From the NCBI GenBank assembly GCA_003598085.1, contig QZKU01000085.1, positions 1-38,453 of the forward strand: 38,453 bases of DNA, written 5' to 3'. The DNA comes from Candidatus Abyssobacteria bacterium SURF_5. GTDB taxonomy: Bacteria; Abyssobacteria; SURF-5. The notes under the pieces were generated by a model. The model was not told the origin of the DNA and ran no database searches. It saw only the letters and a program-made list of their open reading frames with translations. How positions within the stretch are numbered: the first letter of the stretch is position 1; every line of letters starts with the position of its first letter. Below, piece by piece: positions 24,770-31,769 of this stretch. A program made the translations under genes and the position numbers.

Positions 24770-25834
24770 TTACCCCCCCGAATCTCCGATGCCGACTTCT
24801 TCGAAGGTGGCCACGTCCGAGAGGAGGCGCGCGGAGGCCTCGATCAGCGGCATCGCAAGCGCAGCGCCGGTGCCCTCTCCGAGCCTCAACCGCAGGTCGA
24901 GAAGCGGCCGTTTCTTCAAACGCGTGTGCATCAATCGGTGCCCGCATTCGACGCTTCGATGGCCGGCGATCATGTACTGCGCGCTGAGTGGCTCGAGAGC
25001 GTGCGCGACGAGCGCGCCGGCGGTCGCGGGAAATCCATCCAGCACAATGGGCTTTTTCAATGCGGCCGCTCCGAGAACGAATCCCGCGATCGCGCCGATC
25101 TCGAACCCGCCGACCTTCGAAAGGACGTCGAGAGCATCGTTCGGGTCGGGCTGATTCACCTGGAGAGCGCGCTCAATCATATTTATTTTATGCGCGTGGC
25201 GGTCGCCGTCGATTCCGGAACCGCGGCCGGTTACCATAGCGGCCGGGCGTCCACTGAATGCGGCCAGTACTGCGCTCGCGGCGGTGGTGTTGCCGATCCC
25301 CATCTCCCCGGCAGCAAGAAGGTCCGGCGCGGGATTCAGATCGTGAGCGACCTCGATGCCGGCCTCAATGCATTGCACGGCCTGCGCGCGCGACATGGCC
25401 GCGCCATGAAGCATGTTCCGGGTTCCGGCCGCGACGGGTTTGGACACGATCTTTTCTTCGCGCGCGAGAGAGGACAGATCGCCTGCGACGCCGACATCCA
25501 CGACAATCACATCCGCTTGGGCCGCTCGAGCAACCGCGTTGATACCTGCCTTGCCCCCCACAAATACCTGCACCATACTGCAGGTTACTTCTTTCGGATA
25601 TTGGCTGACGCCCGACTCGGAGATTCCGTGGTCGGCCGCGAAAACCGCCACGGCCCGCCGTTTGACCGGCGGGCGAAGCGAGCGCGTTATTCCGGCCAGA
25701 TCGATGGCCAGATCCATCAGTCGGCCGAGCGCCCAGCGCGGCATGACGAGACGGTTGAGTCGCCGGCGCGCCTGCCTGCGGTATTCCGAATCCTGCGGCA
25801 TGATTTCCGCGAGAGTTGTCTCAATCAGGGTCAT
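24770..25834 (-). CDS. cobT: CobT, nicotinate-nucleotide:dimethylbenzimidazole phosphoribosyltransferase
   Basis: A 354-residue cytoplasmic enzyme that activates the lower-ligand base to its alpha-ribotide. Signatures: AVFAADHGISESGVSQYP, the glycine-rich AAGEMGIGNTTAASAVL, FEIGAIAGFVLGAA, GFPATAGALVA and the catalytic glutamate in RLGEGTGAALAMPLIEA near residue 320. Its ATG has a very strong AGGAGG site and overlaps the end of cobU by 14 nt, so they are translationally coupled. The base used, dimethylbenzimidazole or another, cannot be read from sequence; no bluB or bza genes are present here. Confidence 0.95.
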   Translation of the reverse strand: MTLIETTLAEIMPQDSEYRRQARRRLNRLVMPRWALGRLMDLAIDLAGITRSLRPPVKRRAVAVFAADHGISESGVSQYPKEVTCSMVQVFVGGKAGINAVARAAQADVIVVDVGVAGDLSSLAREEKIVSKPVAAGTRNMLHGAAMSRAQAVQCIEAGIEVAHDLNPAPDLLAAGEMGIGNTTAASAVLAAFSGRPAAMVTGRGSGIDGDRHAHKINMIERALQVNQPDPNDALDVLSKVGGFEIGAIAGFVLGAAALKKPIVLDGFPATAGALVAHALEPLSAQYMIAGHRSVECGHRLMHTRLKKRPLLDLRLRLGEGTGAALAMPLIEASARLLSDVATFEEVGIGDSGG

Positions 25835-26381
25835 TCGCGCCTCCTTTCAAATGAAGCGGTATCCCGCAACTAACAAGGATCACTTCATCGGCGGAGGCGG
25901 CAAGCGACTGATTGCATCTGCCCGCGAGATCCCGAAAGCGTCTGGATGCTGGATTGTCTGGAACTATGCCCATGCCGACTTCGTTCGCAACGAAAAAGAT
26001 GTATCCGCTCATTTTGGCGCATACCTCGACGATGTCCCTGCACCGGGAGGAGATATCTTTTTCCGTGATCTTCTCGCCTCGCGCGTCCGCCTCCCGCATC
26101 AGGTTGTTCAGCCACAGCGTGAGACAATCCACGAGGGCGACGTTGTACTTGTTCGCACCGCTCCGAAGCGCACAAATGATGTCGCCGTACTCTTCAACGG
26201 TTTCCCAGCCGCATTCGGCGCGAGCGCGATGATGGGCGGCAATGCGCGCACGCATCTCCTCGTCAAGCGGGGGACAGGTGGCCAAAAACATCCGCGGGCC
26301 GGGCAGCGATTCAGCCCGGGCGCGTGCATATTCGCTCTTTCCGCTTCGACTACCGCCAACGATCAGGATGATTTTTGCCAA
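25821..26381 (-). CDS. cobU: CobU, adenosylcobinamide kinase/guanylyltransferase
   Basis: A 186-residue bifunctional enzyme that phosphorylates adenosylcobinamide and then forms the GDP derivative. It has the P-loop GGSRSGKSEYA at residues 8-18, the internal histidine region (ARIAAHHRAR) used for guanylylation, VALVDCLTLWLNNLM, and FVANEVGMGIVPDNPASRRFRD toward the end. The start codon is TTG at 26381, supported by GAGG 7 nt upstream; no ATG is available in frame at the N-terminus. It is the first gene of cobU-cobT-cobS, behind a 600-nt leader carrying a riboswitch, a terminator and an inverted-repeat element. Confidence 0.95.
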   Translation of the reverse strand: MAKIILIVGGSRSGKSEYARARAESLPGPRMFLATCPPLDEEMRARIAAHHRARAECGWETVEEYGDIICALRSGANKYNVALVDCLTLWLNNLMREADARGEKITEKDISSRCRDIVEVCAKMSGYIFFVANEVGMGIVPDNPASRRFRDLAGRCNQSLAASADEVILVSCGIPLHLKGGANDPD

Positions 26382-26407
26382 TTTGGGACCTCAATTGCCG
26401 AATAATA

Positions 26408-26637
26408 GGGACAGAGCCTAATTTTTTGTCATAAACCATTTGATATTAGCTACTTATAAGCGCGTCCCCAGGATTAATCTCCCTATAGTTTCTGTAGCTC
26501 CTGCCGGATCGCATCCCATGTGAAGAAGATGTTGCTTTTTGGTTGATAAAAACACTAATGATCAAACGACCTCAAATTACCGCCCATGTAAATACTTGCT
26601 GAACAATGATTTACAAAAAATAAATAGGCTCTGTCCC
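26408..26637. repeat. MITE-like element in the cobU leader
   Basis: A 230-bp AT-rich segment bounded by perfect 13-bp inverted repeats, GGGACAGAGCCTA (26408-26420) and TAGGCTCTGTCCC (26625-26637), with A/T-runs just inside. The ends resemble those of IS200/REP-transposase-associated elements found in many anaerobe genomes. No transposase is encoded. It lies between the riboswitch terminator and cobU, so it becomes part of the mRNA leader. Confidence 0.65.
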
Positions 26638-26722
26638 CATTTTTGGAGGTTGCCGGCAACGTTCCCTCAAAAGGAGAGGATGAAAAGGAAGTTGCCGGAC
26701 AACGATTCCTCCAAAATAAAAA

Positions 26723-26750
26723 ATCCCCAAACCCTGGTGGATTTGGGGAT
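26723..26750 (-). terminator. Leader terminator of the cobUTS cobalamin riboswitch
   Basis: A perfect 9-bp stem (ATCCCCAAA / TTTGGGGAT) with a 10-nt loop. On the minus strand it is followed by TTTTTTATTTT. It lies about 60 nt after the B12 aptamer and about 340 nt before cobU, which fits a transcription-attenuating expression platform. A small second hairpin (GACTC/GAGTC, near 26775-26794) lies between aptamer and terminator. Confidence 0.85.
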
Positions 26751-26805
26751 GCCGTTTTCCATCCCTCGGTGCACAGACTCCATTACCCGAGAGTCACAAC
26801 ACTCC

Positions 26806-26975
26806 TCATGCAGCGGGTAGGTCTTCTGGCTTGCGGGCTTTCTACTCGCCGCGCCTTCCCGGCCCTGTGGGCCAGTGGCTGTAGCGGCTTTCGCTCCCGT
26901 TTACAGCGGCGGGACCGCGACGGATTCTCACCGTCTTCCCTGGTGTTTCCCCTGAGGAAACGCCCACTGATGTTT
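26806..26975 (-). promoter_or_regulatory. Cobalamin riboswitch upstream of cobUTS
   Basis: Minus-strand order of conserved elements: GGGAAgacGGTGagAATCC, GGTCCCGCCGCTGT, GCCACTG, GGGAAGGC, AGTAG and the B12 box GCAAGCCAGAAGACC. Ends are approximate. The promoter at 26987-27015 would start transcription immediately before the aptamer. Confidence 0.96.
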
Positions 26976-26986
26976 TATTAGGCCAG

Positions 26987-27015
26987 ATTGTAACGGGAGG
27001 CGCAGGAAAAGTCAA
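26987..27015 (-). promoter_or_regulatory. Sigma-70-type promoter of the cobUTS transcript
   Basis: On the minus strand TTGACT (plus 27010-27015), a 17-bp spacer and TACAAT (plus 26987-26992). Both hexamers match consensus at five of six positions. Predicted start near 26980, giving a leader of about 600 nt to cobU. Confidence 0.8.
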
Positions 27016-27732
27016 GCAAAATTTATTGATTCACGTTTTCGAAAATCATCCGGAGTACGAATTCGGGAAAGCTTTTGATATGCCATCAGTCTTGTCCAAG
27101 ATGATTTTCAAAAGCGGAATATGAGATAATTCCGCATCGCGCGGGTCCAATAGAGATTCATAAGAAACAGAAGGAAAGATTCCTCAACAGGAGGTAAAGA
27201 GAGCACAAAGAATATCTTTAGGCTGTATGTATAAGAACTTCTTCACCGCGGAGACGCGAAGACGCAGAGAAAGACTAAGCAAAACAGGACTACATAGATC
27301 CTCTCCTTATTCTGTCTTTGCATTGCTAACAGTCAAAATCTTGATCATGTCGTTTTTTTGCAGATGTCACGACTTAAGCCCAATTACCTTAGGAAATTGC
27401 AGGGCCAGTTATTTCTTAAGCCTTCAATCCAAAATCTAAAATCGAAAATCCAAAATTGGATGCGGCTCCGCCGCGCTGCGGCCTCTGCGCCTTTGCGGTT
27501 TATGAATTTTTCCGTATCCACCGACAGTTTTTTCGAAATGCAAAGGCCGTCCTGGACAAGAATCGAGGAGTTATAATTTTTTGCAAGTCCGCGATTTAAC
27601 GTCGCGCTTTAAAGAAACCGGATTGACAGAAAGCGGCTGAGTTAGATAAAATCGTGTGACCGAAATTTCCCCAATGATTCTGGCAGCCGGGGGCGCATTG
27701 CATCCGGCTCCTGCTTTCGCGCGGGGCGCGGT
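27016..27732. repeat. Non-coding region with degenerate dispersed repeats
   Basis: About 700 bp without a supported gene. At 27240-27276 it holds a segment like caccgcggagacgcgaaga, and at 27488-27525 the inverted counterpart (ctctgcgcctttgcggttt), both matching a common dispersed repeat type. At 27421-27460 there is a short run of near-identical 10-mers of the caaaatc/gaaaatc type. A 7-bp inverted repeat (GCGGAAT/ATTCCGC) lies near 27114-27136. The dinB promoter is at its right end. Confidence 0.5.
27623..27652 (+). promoter_or_regulatory. Sigma-70-type promoter for dinB
   Basis: A consensus TTGACA (27623-27628), an 18-bp spacer and TAAAAT (27647-27652). Predicted start near 27659, 74 nt before the ATG. 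I see no LexA-box palindrome overlapping it. Confidence 0.65.
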
Positions 27733-28911
27733 ATGATCCGGACGATAATCCACGTTGATATGGACGCTTTTTACGCGGCCGTCGAGCAGCGCGACAATCC
27801 TGCTTTGGCAGGCAGGCCGGTGATCGTAGGCGGAGTGGGCGGCAGTCGCGGCGTTGTCTCGGCGGCGTCATATGAAGCCCGGGCATACGGCGTACACAGC
27901 GCGATGCCCCTGAAAAAAGCGCAGGCTCTCTGCCCCGCGGGCGTATTTTTGCCGGTCGATATGGAGAAATATGCGGCCGTTTCGGAGCAGCTTCGTTCGA
28001 TCCTGGGGTCGTATACTCCGCTCGTTGAGCCGGCCTCTCTGGATGAGGCTTACCTGGACGTCACGGCAAGCGAGCGTCTGTACGGTGGAGCCGAACGGAT
28101 TGGCCGGGAGATACAGGAGCGGGTAGAGGGGGAATTGCGGTTGACATGCTCTGTCGGGATCGCTCCTAACAAGTACCTTGCGAAGATAGCATCCGACCTG
28201 CGAAAACCGAAAGGTTTTGTAGTTGTCCCGCCAGGGAGCGAGCTTGAGTTCTTGCGCGATCTGCCCGTGGGCAAGCTTCCCGGCGTCGGGAAAGTAAGTA
28301 TGAAGCGAATGAACGAGCTCGGCATTATCACGGTCGGGCAATTATCGCGAATGTCGAGGATCGAGTTGAGGCGCTTGTTCGGGAAATGGGGCGAACGTCT
28401 GTATGAGCTGGCGAATGGAATCGACACGAGTGAGGTGATCGCCGATTCTCAGGCCAAATCGATCAGCCACGAGACCACGTTTGAAACGGACACGTCCGAT
28501 ATGGAGCTTGTGCGCCGAACGCTCGCGCTTCTTTCCGACCGTGTGAGCGCGCGCCTGCGCGAGGAAAATCTGACGGCCCGCACCGTGGGGATCAAGGTGA
28601 GATTGGCCGATTTCACGACAATGCATCGCGAACGGTCGCTGGCGGAGCCGACGGATGTGGATGATCGGGTTTTTTCACTTGCCTGGGAGTTGTTTCAAGC
28701 GGTTCCGCTGAAAGGTCAGAAGATTCGGCTACTGGGAGTTGTTGCCTCCGGTCTGGACCGGCCGGCGGAGCAAATGCGGTTGTTCAGCAACGGCGGCGAG
28801 AAGAGCCGCAAGGCCGTCACCGCCATCGACAATATCCGGAGGAAATTCGGCGACGGCGCCATCGGCAGGGGGTCCTCCATCGAGAAGAAGGAGCAGCAGC
28901 ACGACGAGTAA
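27733..28911 (+). CDS. dinB: DNA polymerase IV (Y-family)
   Basis: A 392-residue translesion polymerase. It starts MIRTIIHVDMDAFYAAVEQ, with catalytic Asp9 and the steric-gate region Phe13-Tyr14. SLDEAYLDV gives Asp104 and Glu105, and CSVGIAPNKYLAKIASDLRKP the thumb contact. The helix-hairpin-helix (LPGVGKVSMKRMNELGI) and little-finger domain follow. Near the C-terminus EQMRLF resembles a sliding-clamp binding motif. Length and domain order are complete. The ribosome site before ATG 27733 is weak, but the start agrees with the family. It is followed 18 bp later by a membrane-protein gene, probably on the same transcript. Confidence 0.95.
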   Translation: MIRTIIHVDMDAFYAAVEQRDNPALAGRPVIVGGVGGSRGVVSAASYEARAYGVHSAMPLKKAQALCPAGVFLPVDMEKYAAVSEQLRSILGSYTPLVEPASLDEAYLDVTASERLYGGAERIGREIQERVEGELRLTCSVGIAPNKYLAKIASDLRKPKGFVVVPPGSELEFLRDLPVGKLPGVGKVSMKRMNELGIITVGQLSRMSRIELRRLFGKWGERLYELANGIDTSEVIADSQAKSISHETTFETDTSDMELVRRTLALLSDRVSARLREENLTARTVGIKVRLADFTTMHRERSLAEPTDVDDRVFSLAWELFQAVPLKGQKIRLLGVVASGLDRPAEQMRLFSNGGEKSRKAVTAIDNIRRKFGDGAIGRGSSIEKKEQQHDE

Positions 28912-28929
28912 CAAAGGAGTTGAGGCAGC

Positions 28930-29364
28930 ATGGATAAGGACAACAACATCGACAGACTGATCCAGGACATCCAGCAATATCTGCGAGATGAAGCGAAGAA
29001 GAAGCAGGATAATAGAGAACCGGAAGTGGCCCCTCCTCTCTTGCCGGCCGCTTTATCGATCGATCTGAAGTCGTTGCCGGTCCGATCGACATACTTTGAG
29101 TTGATGCTGCTGATGTCGGCATGCGCCGTGGGATTATTAACTGTCGCGATTCTTCTGGTAGGTCTGCTTGGGGGGCAGGCTCAAACGGTCATTGGCGCCA
29201 TGACTCTCCTGGCGATCGGCGGATGCGGCATCTTTTTGACGGCCGTCCTGATATCTCTCTCGAAACGACTCGCTCTGCTGAGCCAGATCGAGCAGCACAC
29301 GCGCCTGATGCTGGCCGTCAAGCTCCAGGTCAACGCATTGCTCGAGCGACTGGCTCATAAATAG
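28930..29364 (+). CDS. Hypothetical two-helix membrane protein
   Basis: A 144-residue protein, not recognised. The N-terminal 50 residues are charged and soluble (MDKDNNIDRLIQDIQQYLRDEAKKK). Two membrane helices follow (about 57-80, FELMLLMSACAVGLLTVAILLVGLL, and about 88-108). The C-terminus is an amphipathic helix (LLSQIEQHTRLMLAVKLQVNALLERL). Both ends should be on the same side, probably cytoplasmic. GAGG before ATG 28930 and its position 18 bp after dinB support a real, co-transcribed gene. Confidence 0.75.
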   Translation: MDKDNNIDRLIQDIQQYLRDEAKKKQDNREPEVAPPLLPAALSIDLKSLPVRSTYFELMLLMSACAVGLLTVAILLVGLLGGQAQTVIGAMTLLAIGGCGIFLTAVLISLSKRLALLSQIEQHTRLMLAVKLQVNALLERLAHK

Positions 29365-29425
29365 TGTGCTCTCAATGAAGCAAGTCAGCTTGACACGCAG
29401 CGCACTGGAAGCTTCCTTTACGGAT

Positions 29426-29584
29426 TCAGTCCCACATCCATTTCGCAATGGCGATAATGGCGAGGACAGGAATAAGGGCAATGATCCAGAACTTGTTTTC
29501 CCATGCCCAGGGCAGCATGCCATTGACTATGAAATGCATCATATCGCCCAGCGCGTTGCTGATTATTCCTTCGACGGCTCTCAT
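29426..29584 (-). CDS. Small membrane protein, 52 residues
   Basis: A short gene reading MRAVEGIISNALGD... and ending AIAKWMWD. Its second half is one hydrophobic helix (FWIIALIPVLAIIAIA) flanked by Trp and Lys residues. The ATG at 29584 has a good TAGGAG site 4-5 nt upstream, which is the main support for its being real. No family recognised. It is convergent with the two-helix membrane protein gene and lies just downstream of the amidohydrolase gene on the same strand, so it may be the tail of that unit. Confidence 0.6.
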   Translation of the reverse strand: MRAVEGIISNALGDMMHFIVNGMLPWAWENKFWIIALIPVLAIIAIAKWMWD

Positions 29585-29635
29585 ATTTCTCCTACCTTAA
29601 ATGGGCCCGGATTTTAGCTGCGGCGATCATGGTTC

Positions 29636-30535
29636 TCAGATTCCGAGAATATTGCGCGAATTTTCTCCGAGCACTTTCTCTTTTTCCGGCGGAGTAAGCG
29701 GCAGCCGCAGGAAACGTTTGAGGTCCATCCGCGGGTCGAACCAGGGATAATCGGAGCCGAACATGACCCGGTCGATCCCCAATTTGCGGATCAGGTCGAC
29801 CCCCTCTTCGTCCGTGAGTATCTGAAGGTGCTCCACCCCCGAGAGGACCGCGGACGTATCGAAGCATACATTCCTGTACTTCTTCGCCAGCGCGATCGAT
29901 TCATCCCAAAAGCCGTGGCCGAGATGCGCGATCACCAATTTGAGTTCAGGAAAACTCTCGAGGACCGGCTCAAAGTTGGAAGGGCGGGTATAGTGGACGT
30001 CGCGCGCCATCATGAACAGCCCGCCATGCGTGATGACAGGCATCTCGAGTTCCTGAATCTTCTTATACGCCGGCCAGAGGCGCTCGTCGCGCGGATAATA
30101 GTGCCCCTCGGCCGGGTGCAATTTGATTCCTTTTGCGCCAAGCTTCTTGCACGTCTCGATCTCTTCAACCATCACATCCGCAGGCATCAGCGGATCGATC
30201 GAGGGGAAGGCGACGAGTTGCTGATGCTCGCGGGCAAGCGCGCACGTCCATTCGTTCCGTCTCCTGACTCTGTCGCTCATTTTCGTGATGATCGCGGAAC
30301 GATTCTTCTCGCGCTCCTCTTCGGGAAGCTTCTCGAGCGCCGCCTCGTACATCTCGCGCATCGGGGTCATGTTCACCTGCACCGCTCGGGCGATGCCCGC
30401 CTCATCGAGAAAACTCAACAACTCTTCCGGAACACCGCGGCAATCCGCCTGGCCTGCTCCCCCCATCGCCTGACCCGCGATTTCGGCGGTTTTGTAAGTG
30501 TGCACGTGAGCGTCTACGACAAAGCAATCGGTCAT
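29636..30535 (-). CDS. Amidohydrolase family 2 (metal-dependent TIM-barrel hydrolase)
   Basis: A 299-residue cytoplasmic enzyme. Metal-site motifs are all visible: VDAHVHTYK (HxH) at the N-terminus, GAKGIKLHPAEGHYY, VITHGG, LVIAHLGHGFW and FGSDYPWFDP with the C-terminal aspartate. The family includes decarboxylases (ACMSD-like) and ring hydrolases. ATG 30535 has GGAG at 8 nt; the frame also begins at a GTG two codons earlier. It lies 96 bp downstream of the two dehydratase-subunit genes on the same strand, which suggests a shared pathway, perhaps breakdown of a cyclic or aromatic acid. The substrate is unknown. Confidence 0.88.
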   Translation of the reverse strand: MTDCFVVDAHVHTYKTAEIAGQAMGGAGQADCRGVPEELLSFLDEAGIARAVQVNMTPMREMYEAALEKLPEEEREKNRSAIITKMSDRVRRRNEWTCALAREHQQLVAFPSIDPLMPADVMVEEIETCKKLGAKGIKLHPAEGHYYPRDERLWPAYKKIQELEMPVITHGGLFMMARDVHYTRPSNFEPVLESFPELKLVIAHLGHGFWDESIALAKKYRNVCFDTSAVLSGVEHLQILTDEEGVDLIRKLGIDRVMFGSDYPWFDPRMDLKRFLRLPLTPPEKEKVLGENSRNILGI

Positions 30536-30631
30536 ATTCACAGCTCCAGATGGTTCTTAAGGTGTGTCGACTATGGAATCATAATACCACGGCGCGACCG
30601 TTTGGCGGAAGGGGTGAGGGAAAATTCCAGC

Positions 30632-31759
30632 TTATTCTTTCAGGCCGCTCAGCATTTCCAGGAAGGCCTGGATCCTGGTGCTGATCTGGCCTGAGCCGCT
30701 CGTGCTGTACTCGCGCTCGAGATCGAGCAGCGGCACACCGTCCCGGTGAAATTCGTCTGAGAGCATTTTGCGTTCGCCGGCCCAATGATCGCAGAATTTG
30801 AGGCGCGCGCAGACGACTGCGCGCACGCGCCACTCCTGTATGATCTTCCGGTAAACTCCGCAATTGTTGTCGAACCCGTTGAAAATGGAAGGGCAGGCGA
30901 CTCGCTTCGTGTGTCGTTTGGCGATCGCGCGAATGGGATCAGCGGCGTTCTCCTCGATCTGACCTTCGTAATGACGCATGCCGAAACAAAGGCCGTCAGC
31001 CACAACAATGGCCGATTTGCGTTCGATGAAATCGATGAAGTCGGGCAAGTCGCAAGCGCCGCCGACAACCATCAGGCGCGGTTTTCCATTTGCTTCGATC
31101 GTCCTTTTTTCCAGTTGCGGGATCAGCGCTTCGAGCTTTTCGTTGAACAGCTCGCGCGGGAGCGACATGCCCGCCACCGCCAGTTGCAGGTATTCGGCGC
31201 CGGTGAGCGGGGGCGGATCGTTCTTTCTCAAGTCGTTCACGCGCCGCATCAAAGAGCGCGTCCTGTTATATACGGCGATCGAGCGCCTGATGTCTTCCTC
31301 TGAAATCTTCTTATCGAATGCGCGCTCGAGCGTTTCGAGCAGTTGGCGCATCTCCTGGACGAGCCATTCTTCCGCGGCCTGTCCGAGCGCATGATACATT
31401 GAGAAATAATGGACGAAATCGACCCGCGCCTTCTCCTGCAGTTCACCGGCCAGGCGCAGCATGTGGTCGCACGTGTTGGTGGTCACCAGTCCGTCGAGAA
31501 ACTCGAGTTGCCCGGTAAGAGCCAATTGCAGAACCGAGCGGGTATAGGAGCAATTAATTCGGTGCAACTGCGCGTCCGCGTTCGAGGTGTCCTGCAGGTT
31601 CGGAGCGCGCAGGCGGAGCGGCAATGCTCCCGCCGCATGAAGGATTTCCTCCGGGATATTCGAGCAAACCGTTCCGACAACGGGATTGCCCGCCTGCTTC
31701 CACTTCTGAATCTCGGGATTGTTGAGTGTCCGGGCGATTTCTGAAAAATAAGCGATCAT
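30632..31759 (-). CDS. 2-hydroxyacyl-CoA dehydratase / benzoyl-CoA reductase-type subunit (D component, small)
   Basis: A 375-residue subunit of the HgdB/FldC/BcrB family, which carries part of a [4Fe-4S] active site for radical dehydration of 2-hydroxyacyl-CoA or ATP-driven ring reduction. Typical blocks: VVGTVCSNIPEEILHAAGALPLRL, DGLVTTNTCDHMLRL and, near the C-terminus, VVCARLKFCDHWAGERKML followed by GVPLLDLEREYSTSGSGQISTRIQAFLEML. Cysteines at the three cluster positions are kept. It starts 10 bp after the stop of its partner at 31770-33062. The ATP-dependent activator (HgdC/BadFG-like) is not in the window, so activation must come from elsewhere. Confidence 0.9.
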   Translation of the reverse strand: MIAYFSEIARTLNNPEIQKWKQAGNPVVGTVCSNIPEEILHAAGALPLRLRAPNLQDTSNADAQLHRINCSYTRSVLQLALTGQLEFLDGLVTTNTCDHMLRLAGELQEKARVDFVHYFSMYHALGQAAEEWLVQEMRQLLETLERAFDKKISEEDIRRSIAVYNRTRSLMRRVNDLRKNDPPPLTGAEYLQLAVAGMSLPRELFNEKLEALIPQLEKRTIEANGKPRLMVVGGACDLPDFIDFIERKSAIVVADGLCFGMRHYEGQIEENAADPIRAIAKRHTKRVACPSIFNGFDNNCGVYRKIIQEWRVRAVVCARLKFCDHWAGERKMLSDEFHRDGVPLLDLEREYSTSGSGQISTRIQAFLEMLSGLKE

Positions 31760-31769
31760 GAATGCCCCC

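Noticed and set aside
24926-25873. A 315-codon plus-strand frame opposite cobT
   Set aside because: Antisense shadow of cobT; composition and lack of motifs argue against coding.
26539-26820. A 93-codon plus-strand frame across the MITE-like end, terminator and riboswitch
   Set aside because: It runs through structured regulatory RNA on the other strand and has no ribosome site.
27421-27460. Short repeated aaaatc units considered as a CRISPR array
   Set aside because: Units are about 10 bp, contiguous and AT-rich, with no spacers and no cas genes nearby.
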